Assembly: GCF_013031405.1 (NCBI RefSeq)
Contig: NZ_WPZY01000020.1
Coordinates: forward strand, 1-64,000
DNA from: Ruegeria sp. HKCCD8929
GTDB lineage: Bacteria > Pseudomonadota > Alphaproteobacteria > Rhodobacterales > Rhodobacteraceae
Direction: 5' to 3'
Length of the DNA: 64,000 nt
Part shown: one piece after another, positions 26,261-35,600 of the stretch
Numbering within the stretch: the first letter of the stretch is position 1
Layout: every line of letters starts with the position of its first letter
Program-made: the position numbers and the translations under genes
Notes under the pieces: generated by a model
Told to the model about the DNA's origin: nothing
Seen by the model: only the letters and a program-made list of their open reading frames with translations
Database searches by the model: none

Positions 26261-26765
26261 TTTCTTTCCTGTTCAATGTTCGGCGCCAAGCGGCCAGATG
26301 AAATAGTCACGCAGAGGGGCACCCAAAAGTTTCAAGGTTTCAGAGTTTTTTATGTCGGTGGTCTTGGCCCGGTGGCGCGCCTGCGTCGCGAAAAACCGAT
26401 CCTGACAATCGGAGGCGGCGGCGAGCCGTTCTCCGATCCGCGACCGAATCTGAAATTTGCCGCAGTGAGATCGATGTTGGCGATGCTTAGGACACTTCAA
26501 GCCACGGTGACCTCACTTTGTAACCGCATTGCTTCCGCGACGTTCGACGTAGCGGGCGCATCCTTGGGCCACATTCACGATCCTCGCCGCCGATGATCAC
26601 TTTTCAGGCAAAGATGGTTTAGGCACGTGACAATCTTTCTTTTGGTGAGATCGGCCCAGGGCCGACATTCGGCTCTGCTCGAACTCGTTCCATCAGTTAC
26701 CTAAACCAAACATCCGTGCATCAGGCTGCACCCTGGAAGAGCCGTAACGGTACAACTCTGAACCC
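26261..26765. other. Intergenic stretch without a supported gene
   Basis: About 500 bases before the DUF7282-like gene start and after the membrane protein stop. No family-level coding signal, tRNA or convincing terminator was seen. It must hold the promoter of the DUF7282-like gene, but no -35/-10 pair stood out. Confidence 0.4.
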
Positions 26766-27479
26766 CTAAGCCTGTGTTTCACCAGACCCATAGATCCGAT
26801 CAATATCGGGCTGTTCCGTCAAAACCATGTGTACCCAAATGTACACATGCTGGAAAAATGCCACGATGAAGGCGTTCCACGATCCAAACGCGAGCGCGAT
26901 GCCCCAGAGCCCCAGAAACACCAGACCGTACATGCCGTTGGATGTGTATTTGAACATCCCTTGTCGAACGAAGGGCATCGCAATGATCGCATTGTCAAAG
27001 TGGTCAGCACCAATAGCGCGCCGGATAGTGAAGAACTTGATCACCGAGTGCATTGTCACAACGGCAACCAGTATCGCCGGTATTGCAAGAAAGACCTCAG
27101 CGCTGCGAAACCCGGAGATAGGAGTCTGATCGAGCCAACCGACAATGATGATCGTGATGGGACGTGCGATAAGCAAAGGCAAGAACACAGTTGCCCAAAC
27201 GGTTAGTGCCCGATCCCCGAACATCCGGGTCATCAAACCCTTGTAGAGCTCAAGGCGGAAAACCACGGCGACCAAAAGCTGATGGACAACGGCGAGCAAT
27301 ATGGAGCAGGTGGCCCATTTCTGCGCGTTCCAACTCAGAAACGTTCGGTTTGAGCTATCTGATACCAGCAAGGATAAGGCACCAGAAACGAGAAGCACGA
27401 TGAGCCCAACATGGAGTACTTGGCCTTGAAAGATGTCCTTCCAAGTTGCCGTGGCTCGAATGGTTTCGAGACGTCCCAT
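26766..27479 (-). CDS. Membrane protein, phospholipid/isoprenylcysteine methyltransferase-like
   Basis: 237-aa polytopic protein with about six hydrophobic segments. The C-terminal part (GMFKYTSNGMYGLVFLGLWGIA to QHVYIWVHMVLTEQPDIDRIYG) resembles the catalytic region of PEMT/ICMT-type membrane methyltransferases, where an xxHxxxE-like pattern binds S-adenosylmethionine. ATG 27479 has AGGAA ten bases upstream; the frame is open to 27611. The substrate is unknown. It is divergent from the P-loop kinase gene. Confidence 0.55.
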   Translation of the reverse strand: MGRLETIRATATWKDIFQGQVLHVGLIVLLVSGALSLLVSDSSNRTFLSWNAQKWATCSILLAVVHQLLVAVVFRLELYKGLMTRMFGDRALTVWATVFLPLLIARPITIIIVGWLDQTPISGFRSAEVFLAIPAILVAVVTMHSVIKFFTIRRAIGADHFDNAIIAMPFVRQGMFKYTSNGMYGLVFLGLWGIALAFGSWNAFIVAFFQHVYIWVHMVLTEQPDIDRIYGSGETQA

Positions 27480-27774
27480 GGTGTCGTTCCTATATGATCT
27501 GCCTGGATCCCCACGGGAGCAACCAAGTTGAGGAATACACGTATTTGACGGAATGGTATCGTCCCGAACCGTACGTTCAAGCAGATACCGAGCGCCACGG
27601 CCGTTTTCCATTTAAAGTGGCTTCTTACCGGTTGGTGGCCGTCCCGGCCTGTTCTCAAATCCAAAAGTGGGTCGATCGTACAGCTTGGACGGATTAGGCT
27701 GCGCAAGCTGTTCGCGGTGGTCAGTTTTCGACGCCAAGCTCATCACAAAAGAAACAAACAACGGATGCCCACCC

Positions 27775-28656
27775 ATGGTTAAGCACAAAACAGTCATTCT
27801 TCTGATAGGGCCAAAGGGTGCGGGCAAGACCTATCTTGCGTCACGCATGGAGGATGAGATCGGCATCCCGTTTCTGCGGGTCGAGCCGATCTGGCTGAAG
27901 CTGATGGATGAGATGGAGCCCGGCTCCAGTGACTTTGACAATGAAGGGTTGTCGAGAGTCCTGAGAGGTGTTCGCGAACATCTGTCGGCAAAGGGCAGTG
28001 TTGTACTGGAAAGCACTGGAACCGCTCCGTGGTTTTCGGACATGCTCGATGCGCTGGAGAAGGCAGGCGAACTCGTTCTGGTCAGGGTCAACGCCCCGGC
28101 CGAGACCTGTCTGGATCGAATTCACAGGCGAGATGCGTCACAGCACATCCCGGTCTCGGACGACAGGATAAAAGAGATCAATGCGCTTGCCACACAGGTT
28201 CAGTTGCCCAGGAGCGTTGTGGTCGAGAATACGAGCGAAGCAAGAGCCAATGATTTTCTGAAAAAATCCGGTCCCGCGCACTACGTTTCGGTGTGGTGCC
28301 GGTTGATCGACACCGCTTTCCGCGCCCATGAAAAGTGTCAGAGCCGGGCGCAGGTCACAAGGCAGAACCACGTGAACCGGCCCTGCACCGTGGTTCCGGT
28401 GCAGGGAGGTGATTTACGCGAAAACCGCAAGCTTGATCTGCTTGATCAGTTCCTTGTCGAGCGCGGCCTTTCGCTTGAGGCGGGCAAGCCGGCCCTTCTC
28501 AAGCGTTTCAATTATGTCTTCGATGAGCTTGATCTTTTCCATCGCACGGCGCAGCTCGCGCACGGGCAGACTCCGGATTGCCTTGTTATATTTGATCTCA
28601 AGTACTTCCAGTTCGACCAGTCGGCGCATGATCTCAGGGACCGAGGAGTTGCCTGA
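27775..28656 (+). CDS. P-loop kinase/AAA_33-like protein, with doubtful C-terminus
   Basis: Residues about 1-165 are a small nucleotide kinase fold: Walker A GPKGAGKT (10-17), an AAA_33/zeta-like core and an LVRVNAPAETCLDRIHRRD lid. The last 80 or so residues (28414-28656) run antisense through the coding part of the peptidoglycan-binding-domain gene and look like a shadow. Either the true kinase ends earlier by a lost stop or frameshift, or the two genes overlap tail to tail. ATG 27775 is chosen over the earlier frame start at 27667, which lacks support. Confidence 0.55.
   Translation: MVKHKTVILLIGPKGAGKTYLASRMEDEIGIPFLRVEPIWLKLMDEMEPGSSDFDNEGLSRVLRGVREHLSAKGSVVLESTGTAPWFSDMLDALEKAGELVLVRVNAPAETCLDRIHRRDASQHIPVSDDRIKEINALATQVQLPRSVVVENTSEARANDFLKKSGPAHYVSVWCRLIDTAFRAHEKCQSRAQVTRQNHVNRPCTVVPVQGGDLRENRKLDLLDQFLVERGLSLEAGKPALLKRFNYVFDELDLFHRTAQLAHGQTPDCLVIFDLKYFQFDQSAHDLRDRGVA
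28381..28406. terminator. Hairpin between convergent genes
   Basis: Perfect 10-bp inverted repeat CCCTGCACCG / CGGTGCAGGG with a 6-nt loop, just past the stop of the minus-strand gene at 28414. No U-run on either strand, so it is a processing or Rho-assisted end rather than a classical intrinsic terminator. It lies inside the kinase frame, which strengthens doubt about that gene's 3' end. Confidence 0.45.
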
Positions 28657-29442
28657 TATGTTGGCTTCTTTTTCCATTGCCAGGTACTTGTCCCGCAGCG
28701 CGTCCACTCCGGGGCTGGGGTGGCGGCGGCAGAGCTGAAGGCTCTTTTTCAAGCTTTTCTCGTCATCCTTACGCAACGACTTGTACCGGGCGAGGCGTTT
28801 CCGGGTCTTTTCAACCGGGCGCGGTACAGGCGGGTTTGACCCTGCGCGCTTGATGTCGGCGGCGAGTTTCTCGATTGTCTCGCCGATCTCGACCGAGGCG
28901 ATGGTTGCCTTGACCGACGCCTCGGCAAGTTTCTTCGCCTTTTTTACGATACCTGCACAGGCCGAAGGATTGCTTTGCTTGGCCTTCAGGAAAGAGCGTT
29001 CCAGAACGACGACGGCGCGGGCAGGCTTGTCCTGCGCCCGATACAGACGGGTGAGTTCCTTCAAGGCTGCAAGCAATCGCTTTTCAAGCGCGGCCATTTC
29101 CGCAGTCTTTACCTTGCCGGCCATCCTGAGGGCGGCGTTCACAATGTCGATTTGCTTGCCGTAGATCTTTGCACCTGCGCCGATGGTCTGTTCAATGTCC
29201 GGCCAGGGCCACTCAATGCTCTTGTCTTTTCGCTTGCCGATTCCCAGCGCGGCCTGCGTCTTTTCACCGGCGATGCCGTCCTGTTTGAGCCGCTTCGCCT
29301 TTTGAAACGCCTTGACCGCTGCCTCTGTTTTGTCGCCGAAGATGCCGTCGATCTTTAGTTTCGCCTTTGGCGGGGTCTTGTTCAGCGCTGTCTGAAGTGC
29401 TTTGACATCGGACCCCTTGGTCCCCTTCTTCAATTTCTTCAT
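28414..29442 (-). CDS. Peptidoglycan-binding-domain protein with long helical region
   Basis: 342 aa, strongly basic. Residues 1-70 are a PG_binding_1 domain (GSDVKALQTALNK, DGIFGDKTEAAVKAFQ, DGIAGEKTQAALG). The rest is Lys/Arg/Glu/Leu-rich and mostly alpha-helical, with probable coiled coils, and no enzymatic motif or signal peptide. GGAG lies upstream of ATG. Without a signal peptide it would need a non-Sec route or lysis to reach the wall. Composition resembles the LysM-like gene at 33774 and the Lys-rich gene at 34538. Confidence 0.7.
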   Translation of the reverse strand: MKKLKKGTKGSDVKALQTALNKTPPKAKLKIDGIFGDKTEAAVKAFQKAKRLKQDGIAGEKTQAALGIGKRKDKSIEWPWPDIEQTIGAGAKIYGKQIDIVNAALRMAGKVKTAEMAALEKRLLAALKELTRLYRAQDKPARAVVVLERSFLKAKQSNPSACAGIVKKAKKLAEASVKATIASVEIGETIEKLAADIKRAGSNPPVPRPVEKTRKRLARYKSLRKDDEKSLKKSLQLCRRHPSPGVDALRDKYLAMEKEANISGNSSVPEIMRRLVELEVLEIKYNKAIRSLPVRELRRAMEKIKLIEDIIETLEKGRLARLKRKAALDKELIKQIKLAVFA

Positions 29443-29596
29443 TTCTGTTCTCCAATAAATTCAACTCTTTACGCTCGGGTGGCGGCAGTTCGACCTCTTT
29501 TTGGAACCTGAGTTTCTTCGAGCCCGCCAGCGGCGAGAAAATTGTTTTGCGTGTGGATGTTGTGTCCCGAAGCTTTGCGCGAACTTCCATGGGTGA

Positions 29597-29619
29597 TGAA
29601 GCCGCTGAACGCGGCTTCA
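29597..29619. terminator. Hairpin after the homocysteine methyltransferase gene
   Basis: TGAAGCCGC / GCGGCTTCA with a 5-nt loop, 18 bases beyond the stop at 29637 on the minus strand. A U-run is lacking, so terminator strength is uncertain. Confidence 0.45.
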
Positions 29620-29636
29620 CCTTGGTTCTTTGGGTG

Positions 29637-30593
29637 TCAGGCCACGGCAACGGCGTCGTCATGCGCCGCCTTGCAGACATGATCGACATGGCGATGGTCG
29701 GTGCCGCAGCATCCGCCGATGACAGTCAGGTTCGGCAGCAGGCGCGCAAGCTGTTGATGCAGTTGGCCGAACTCCTGCGGGTTGCCATCATCCAGCTCTT
29801 CGGCCTCGTCCAGCTCGGCATGCGACAGGCGCGAGGCGTTGGCCCGCAGACCTCGGATGCGCAGGGTCCAGTCACCGCCCTGTTCTAGCACATGCCGGAA
29901 GTGATCGGGATGCGCGCAGTTGATCATGAAATAGGCAGCGGCTCCGTTCGTCGCATCATCCACCTTTTCGATAGCGGATTGCAGGCTGTGCCCCGAGGGC
30001 AACCGGCCGTCCGTTTCGACCGTGAACGAAATGACGACCGGGATATCGGCCTCTCTCGCAGCATTGACGATGCCGATGGCCTCGTCCGCATAGGTCATCG
30101 TGATGGCCGAAACCATGTCGGCGCCAAAACCAGCAAACCAGTCAACCTGCGTATGGTGGTACGCTTTCGCCTCGGCCGCGGTCAGGATCTCGGTGGGTGA
30201 ATACCCGTCGCAATGGGGCCCGATCACCCCATTGATGACAAATGGCGAAGCGGGCGTTTCATATTTGTCGCGCAGTTCGGCCAGGGTCGCCACCACGTCG
30301 CGGTGGACCGCCTTGAGCCGATCGCGGTCGATGCCCAGTTCCGCAGCCCAGCGCGGGCTGGCCCGCCATGTCGGGGTGTCCATTACAAACCCCCGGCGAT
30401 TGCGAACCGCCAGCTCAGCGAAACCGCGCATATAGCGATCGATGGCCTCGACGCCCTTTTCGTGTTCGAGCGCCTTGAACGCCGCAAACAGCGGCAGCTC
30501 GATCCCTTCTTGAAAGACCAGTGTTGTCTCCAACCCGCCGTCGGCCAGCATCTGCTGTTCTTTCATCTGCGGAAGCGCATTGCGATATTTCAT
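29637..30593 (-). CDS. Homocysteine S-methyltransferase-family enzyme
   Basis: Zinc-dependent methyltransferase of the BHMT/MmuM family, 318 aa, which moves a methyl group from a donor (S-methylmethionine, betaine or similar) to a thiol such as homocysteine. The zinc cysteines are visible in FMINCAHP and in the C-terminal GGCCGTDHRH. The N-terminal LADGGLETTLVF block is diagnostic. ATG 30593 follows GGAGACAGAA; the longer frame overlaps the divergent regulator's promoter. Probably controlled by the regulator transcribed away from it. Confidence 0.87.
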   Translation of the reverse strand: MKYRNALPQMKEQQMLADGGLETTLVFQEGIELPLFAAFKALEHEKGVEAIDRYMRGFAELAVRNRRGFVMDTPTWRASPRWAAELGIDRDRLKAVHRDVVATLAELRDKYETPASPFVINGVIGPHCDGYSPTEILTAAEAKAYHHTQVDWFAGFGADMVSAITMTYADEAIGIVNAAREADIPVVISFTVETDGRLPSGHSLQSAIEKVDDATNGAAAYFMINCAHPDHFRHVLEQGGDWTLRIRGLRANASRLSHAELDEAEELDDGNPQEFGQLHQQLARLLPNLTVIGGCCGTDHRHVDHVCKAAHDDAVAVA

Positions 30594-30759
30594 TTCTGTC
30601 TCCTTTGTCGGCGCCCGGTTGGCGGGCACGTCTCGGTGACATCGGGATAGGCGCCGTTTCGGCCTGAGACTCGCGGGATTTCTGAGCTTTTCCTGAGAAA
30701 GTCTGAGCGTTAGTCTCGACAGCAGGCGAAAAGCCGCCGGGTCAGCTGTGGGGCAAGGC

Positions 30760-32313
30760 ATGACATTCGCGTTTAACGATTGCGAAATTGACACGGAGCT
30801 TTTTCAGATATCGCGCGACGGGGTCCGGCTCAGCCTGACACCGCAAACCGCACGCCTGCTCGACTATCTAATACGGAACCGGGACCGCGTCGTGCTCAAG
30901 GACGATCTGGTCGAGCATGTGTGGGAGGGGCGCGCGATCACTGATGCCACACTGTCAACCGCGATCAAGGAAGTCCGGCAAGCCGTAGGAGACAGTGGCC
31001 GGGATCAGCACACGATCCGGACGGTTCACGGCAAAGGGTTCCGGTTTGTGGCTGAAATCACCGCGCGGGGCACAGCCAAGTCCCATGTTCGGCAATCGGA
31101 CCGGACCATTCTGGCGGTTTTGCCGTTTCGCAGTCTCAATCCGGAGCCGAAAAACGACTGCGTCGCCGAGGGCCTGACCGAGGATACCATCACCAACCTA
31201 TCCCGGTTTCGGGAGTTCACTCTGCTGTCCCATCGCACCACCGTCCAGATCGCTGCCGACGACATGTCGAACACCGAGATGAACCAGACCTTTGGTGTCT
31301 CTCATGTCATCGAAGGCAGTATTCGTGTTTCGCCACAAAAGCTGCGGGTGACGGTTCAGGTGACCGAGGCCATCAGCGGCCAGTTGGTAGCGACCGAACA
31401 GTTTGATCGCGGCGGCGGGACCGCGGACCTTTTCGAAATTCAGGAAGAGATCGCGCGCCTGATTGCCGGACGCCTTGGCAGCCGTCATGGCCTGATGGCC
31501 AACCAGATTTCGCAGACCGTACCGGTCCGGCGCGCCGAGTCCTGGGATACCTATCGACTGGTTGCAAGGTTCTACGAATACTACCGCAGCTATGATCCGG
31601 ACATTCACTCTGAGACCCGGGATCACCTGCAAGAGGCCCTGACCCAGGACACGCAGTCCGCCGACGGTTGGGCCGCCTATGCGATGTTGCTGCTGGAGGA
31701 GTACCGGTATCACATCAACCAGCGCCCTGATGTCGATGCGCTCGCGCTGGCCTCGGACGCCGCGCAGCGCGCTGTTGCAAGCGATAGCCTCAACGCCTTT
31801 GCACAGATGACCCTGGCGCTGACGATCTTTTATCAAAAGGACATCGCCGGGTTCCGGGTTGCGGCCGCGCGGGCCTTGGAACTGAACTCCGGTCATTGCG
31901 ACGTTCTGGCCGAAATCGGCTCATGCCATCTGTTCCTTGGTGAATACAAGCGGGCGGTCGAGCTGCTGGACCGCGCCATTGAGCTCAGCCCGATTCATCC
32001 CGGCTGGTATCATTACGCGCGGTGCTGGTTCTACGCCGATCAGGGCTTCTTCGAGGCGGCGGTACTTGAGATCGAGAAGGTCCCGATGCCCGAATTCTTC
32101 TGGTATCAGGCGCATCTGGCCTGGCTTCACGCGGAACTGGGCAATATGGACAAGGCACGGCGCGCCGCAGACATGATGCGGGCCATGTTCCCGCAGTTTG
32201 AAGATGTGGCTGTGGCCGAACTGGAGCTGACCAATATCGGCGCTGAACGCGGAGCAATGGCGATCCGGGGCTGGACCAAAGCGGGTCTGGACATCAAAAT
32301 GACCGGATCTTAG
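30760..32313 (+). CDS. Winged-helix/TPR transcriptional regulator (CadC-like, soluble)
   Basis: 517 aa. Residues about 5-100 form an OmpR/CadC-type winged helix (RLSLTPQTARLLDYLIRN, LVEHVWEGRAITDATLSTAIKEVRQA, IRTVHGKGFRFVA). Then comes a TolB-like beta domain (ILAVLPFRSLNPEPKNDCVAEGLTEDTIT, IEGSIRVSPQKLRVTVQV) and a TPR array (about 250-500). Unlike CadC it has no transmembrane helix. Start ATG 30760 is used; a GTG at 30748 is the alternative. Divergent from the homocysteine methyltransferase gene, which is the likeliest target. Confidence 0.85.
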   Translation: MTFAFNDCEIDTELFQISRDGVRLSLTPQTARLLDYLIRNRDRVVLKDDLVEHVWEGRAITDATLSTAIKEVRQAVGDSGRDQHTIRTVHGKGFRFVAEITARGTAKSHVRQSDRTILAVLPFRSLNPEPKNDCVAEGLTEDTITNLSRFREFTLLSHRTTVQIAADDMSNTEMNQTFGVSHVIEGSIRVSPQKLRVTVQVTEAISGQLVATEQFDRGGGTADLFEIQEEIARLIAGRLGSRHGLMANQISQTVPVRRAESWDTYRLVARFYEYYRSYDPDIHSETRDHLQEALTQDTQSADGWAAYAMLLLEEYRYHINQRPDVDALALASDAAQRAVASDSLNAFAQMTLALTIFYQKDIAGFRVAAARALELNSGHCDVLAEIGSCHLFLGEYKRAVELLDRAIELSPIHPGWYHYARCWFYADQGFFEAAVLEIEKVPMPEFFWYQAHLAWLHAELGNMDKARRAADMMRAMFPQFEDVAVAELELTNIGAERGAMAIRGWTKAGLDIKMTGS

Positions 32314-33352
32314 GGCGGGCACGCAAGAGCAATGGCATCGCGACAAGGCCCGAAACCACAATGGCACCCGCAAGCGCCGCGTGCCCCCCTGAAACGAGTA
32401 TCAAGCTGCCTGCCCCACCGCCAAGCGCAAAACCCATGAGATAACGCGCCATGCCAAGTGCGGGCGCGTCGGTACCGTCCAGATACAACGGGAAGAACAA
32501 GAACAGCCCAAATGCGTTGCACAGGATCATCATCCCCAACGTGATCTCGGAAAACGAGAGATAGGTCAGACCGCCGGCAAAGGCTGCCAGAACAAGACCG
32601 AATAGCCGCCATCTGTGCCTCCTCTCATCCGGCACGCGGCTTGCAAAAAATGACCCGAGCGCGGACAGAATGAGGCTGGCGGCGAGCCAACCACTGACCG
32701 TCTCGAAACCCTGTTCCCGGGCGAACACCTCAAGAAACGCCCAATAAGACCCCATCAGGACAAAGAATGGAAACAGGCTCAGATCATGAGCCCATGTTAC
32801 AGGCAGATGGGTGCGCGGCATGTCCGATGACTCGGGCCACAGCAGTGCCACGACCTGGACGCCAGCCAAAACAGCCAGGATTGGCAGCAGCGAAACGCCG
32901 GTTGCGGCAGTGCCCGCCAGGATCACGAAGGAGGCAATACAGCCAAAGCTCATGCCATGGCCGAAAATGCGCAGCATGTCCCGGCTGTTGATCGCAAGCG
33001 ACAGCGGAACAGACAGCACCACACCAGACGCGACCCCGCCCACAGCCGACCCGGCGATCAGAACTGTCTGGCCGAATGTTGGGTTGAGCGATGCCCCCAG
33101 CAGGCCGAGACAGACAATACCGCCGCAAAACAATACCACCCGTGAGTGCTGGACGCGCGATCCCAGTACGCATCCGATGGCAGCGGTGGTCAGCACCAGG
33201 CTTGCGATCAGCCCGATAGCGGTGCTTGTACCGCCGCTTTTGTCAGCCAACTCAGCCAACCAAATCGGCATCGTGTTCAGAATAGTGGTCGCGTAGCTGA
33301 TTATGAATATGGACGTGTCTTGTATTCGGTTGCGCACATATACCTCATTCAA
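32294..33352 (-). CDS. MFS transporter
   Basis: 352-aa major-facilitator permease with about ten to twelve helices; shorter than the usual 400 aa, perhaps missing part of the C-terminal half. The early loop pattern (LGSRVQHSRVVLFCG) fits MFS. Similar proteins are sugar or amino acid exporters. Its stop overlaps the regulator's stop by about 20 bases, tail to tail. Confidence 0.75.
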   Translation of the reverse strand: MNEVYVRNRIQDTSIFIISYATTILNTMPIWLAELADKSGGTSTAIGLIASLVLTTAAIGCVLGSRVQHSRVVLFCGGIVCLGLLGASLNPTFGQTVLIAGSAVGGVASGVVLSVPLSLAINSRDMLRIFGHGMSFGCIASFVILAGTAATGVSLLPILAVLAGVQVVALLWPESSDMPRTHLPVTWAHDLSLFPFFVLMGSYWAFLEVFAREQGFETVSGWLAASLILSALGSFFASRVPDERRHRWRLFGLVLAAFAGGLTYLSFSEITLGMMILCNAFGLFLFFPLYLDGTDAPALGMARYLMGFALGGGAGSLILVSGGHAALAGAIVVSGLVAMPLLLRARPKIRSF

Positions 33353-33773
33353 ACGAGTTGCCGCTGCAAGTTACCCAGGTGCGAGGGTTATCTTACACCA
33401 AACGATCGCATTTTGGCGCTCGTGTGGGATCGTCTGGACGACTCCAATGACCCCGGCAACTGAGAGCCGGCTGCTTGGCACAACCGAGAAACGACAATGA
33501 TCCATGGAGGGCGCGGTGACTGGCCAACATCCTGCGGCAATGGCTTTGGCTGATCGAAAGTACCTTCTCTCCGACGCCGTTCATCACGTCATCCGGTGTG
33601 TCGGTCTGCATAGATATGATACTCGGGGGCCACGGCTCTAGGGTCTGGCCTCGTTATTGTGTCATAGCCAATGTGAGGTTGGGGCGAGAGCGATGGCGGA
33701 CAAGAAGACCTTTTGGCACCCCTCAGCAATCGCGCTCGCTGCAATGGTCATTTACCGGCTATGAGGCCCGAAC
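33353..33773. other. Intergenic stretch without a supported gene
   Basis: 420 bases between the MFS start and the LysM-like gene stop. Scattered short frames only; no family match, no palindrome of note. Confidence 0.4.
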
Positions 33774-34442
33774 CTAACCGTACATTTGCCACTCAAGCTT
33801 CAGGAAATAGTTCCTTGCGTCCCTCAGAGAATCTTGTGCCTTTTTGAGAAAACGTTCTCTTTTGGCTATGAGGTCGTCCAGTTTTTTGAAGGTCTTATCC
33901 GCCGCCTTCTTATCTTCAAGCTTCTTTTTGTAGTTCTTACGGAGATATTCCAACTCGCTCATCAGTGTCTTGTCAGGCGCAGCGTCAACCAGGCACTTTA
34001 CCATTGAACCAAGCTGCCGTTCTTTGCCCGTTTTCTTGTCGACCTTGGAGCATTCCTTCTTCGCCGCACTCAGCTTCTTCTCAAGCTTCTCTACCCTGCT
34101 TTTGGCTTTTTCATAGGCTTCTGTTGCGCTGGATTTAGCCCTTCTCAGGCGGTCGTACTCGGCTCTTAGTTTGCCGTAGGTGTCAAAAAGATCCACCAAT
34201 CGATCTTCGATCCAGAACAGTGCGCTCTCGATCGTCTCGAACGTTCCTCTTTTCATAGTCGGCAGGAAAATCTTGTCTCCCGGTTCGATGTGACCCAACT
34301 TTTTGTAACCGGCCAAAGCCGGCGCGTTGTACGACATTTTGTAGACAGCTTTCCAATCCTTCGGGTCGAGACCGTTACGCTTCAGGATGCCGATCATGCC
34401 CTCGCCCTTCTTCACAACATGGCTCTTGAGCACTGGAATCAT
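33774..34442 (-). CDS. LysM-like domain protein with coiled coil
   Basis: 222 aa. Residues about 5-65 resemble a LysM module (SHVVKKGEGMIGILKRNGLD, LGHIEPGDKIFLP), which binds peptidoglycan. Residues 80-215 are Lys/Glu/Arg-rich helices predicted to coil (VEKLEKKLSAAKKE, YLRKNYKKKLEDKKAADKTFKKLDD). No signal peptide. ATG 34442 is preceded by AAGGGA; the frame is open to 34493. Layout (wall-binding module then basic helices) parallels 28414-29442. Confidence 0.65.
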   Translation of the reverse strand: MIPVLKSHVVKKGEGMIGILKRNGLDPKDWKAVYKMSYNAPALAGYKKLGHIEPGDKIFLPTMKRGTFETIESALFWIEDRLVDLFDTYGKLRAEYDRLRRAKSSATEAYEKAKSRVEKLEKKLSAAKKECSKVDKKTGKERQLGSMVKCLVDAAPDKTLMSELEYLRKNYKKKLEDKKAADKTFKKLDDLIAKRERFLKKAQDSLRDARNYFLKLEWQMYG

Positions 34443-34537
34443 GGGAAAATCCCTTTTCAATAAGTGTCGAAAATGTATCTGCGCCGAATCCAAATTTGGC
34501 GGCGCGTTTTGAACAGAAGGTCGAGCCTTAAGCGCGC

Positions 34538-35086
34538 TTAGAAACGACCACCAATACCCACTCCGCCATAGGTGATCGGCATCTTGCCCTTCAATATATC
34601 CTTGAGGTCGATACCGATGAATCCATTGACCTCCAGTTCAATTTTATCCTTGGTCAAGACCTTGATCTTGATCGGCACGTGAAGCCCGCCGCCCTTGGGC
34701 TTTGGCAGCTTAATCGGTTTGCCCGTTTCCAGCGCGTTCCGTTCTTTGCGTGCATTCAGCAAGTCGTCGCGAAGGCCCGTCAACGCCAATGCCTGTGGCG
34801 TGCCCGGATCCTTCTTCTTGATCTCCTTCTCGACACTCTTCTTCTCTTTTTCGATGCCTTTTTTCACGGCGCCAGTGGCGGCCTTTGTCAACGTCTTGTC
34901 GAGCTTTCCCGCCTCGGCACAGATGATGTTTTCGACGACTTTTTCTGTGAACTTCTTTTGCGGAGTTGACTTGGCCTTCTTCTCGATCTTCTTCGACGCC
35001 TCCTTGCAGGCGGCCTCCAGGTGTTTCGTCCACGGCATCGCCATGAGCAGGGGGGACATCACAGTCAATACGTTGCTCGGTAACAT
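34538..35086 (-). CDS. Lysine-rich protein of unknown function
   Basis: 182 aa, very basic. A hydrophobic N-terminus (MLPSNVLTVMSPLLMAM) is followed by Lys-rich amphipathic helices (CKEASKKIEKKAKSTPQKKF, KKGIEKEKKSVEKEIKKKD) and a beta-like C-terminal region rich in glycine (GGGLHVPIKIKVLTKDKIELEV, YGGVGIGGRF). No family recognised. GAAGGA precedes ATG 35086. It lies 95 nt before the LysM-like gene on the same strand. Confidence 0.55.
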   Translation of the reverse strand: MLPSNVLTVMSPLLMAMPWTKHLEAACKEASKKIEKKAKSTPQKKFTEKVVENIICAEAGKLDKTLTKAATGAVKKGIEKEKKSVEKEIKKKDPGTPQALALTGLRDDLLNARKERNALETGKPIKLPKPKGGGLHVPIKIKVLTKDKIELEVNGFIGIDLKDILKGKMPITYGGVGIGGRF

Positions 35087-35525
35087 CTAAAATATCCTTC
35101 AGTCCGGTAATGGAGTTAAAAGGTAATGATACTCCCGTCAGGCCAAACCGGTCCTGAGCAGGTTCTGAGCATTTCATGACGAACTTATGTCTGATCGGCC
35201 TATGCCTGCGCTGTAAGTCACGTCGAGGCTTGGAGAACTCGATACTCGCCAAGTGAGCTAGGTTTTCGGTGAGGCAGGTAGACTTTGGTCCGACCGTGAG
35301 GATGCGCAAACTTGCGCATGCTGGTTATCGTCAGGTGACGGCGGTGCAGATTGTGCGAAGTGATGACTTGGACCTTCTAACGCTGGTCCGGAACACAAAA
35401 AATCTTCAACCTGTGTGACCTGCTTTACTGAACGTGTCGCGGAATCCTGCCAGACTGAGGATGTTAGTGAGTGAGCGTATACGAGTTTTGGAACGCTGAA
35501 TTTTAATTTTTCCTCCCAGAGACTT

Positions 35526-35554
35526 GGGCGCGCAATTGATCTGCGCGCCCGTTT
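35526..35554 (+). terminator. Hairpin with short U-run, possible sRNA terminator
   Basis: GGGCGCGCA / TGCGCGCCC (9-bp stem, 7-nt loop) followed by GTTTT on the plus strand. No plus-strand protein gene ends here. A CCTCCC element lies just upstream (near 35513), so the 35087-35600 interval may hold a small RNA. For the minus-strand peroxidase gene (stop 35601) it lacks a U-run. Confidence 0.4.
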
Positions 35555-35600
35555 TCATCTTTGGCATCTTCTGTGATCCGACAACGGGAAAACCCGCCGG

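Noticed and set aside
33353..33773. Possible tRNA or small gene in a 420-base gap
   Set aside because: No cloverleaf, TPsiC-like loop or coding family could be made out.
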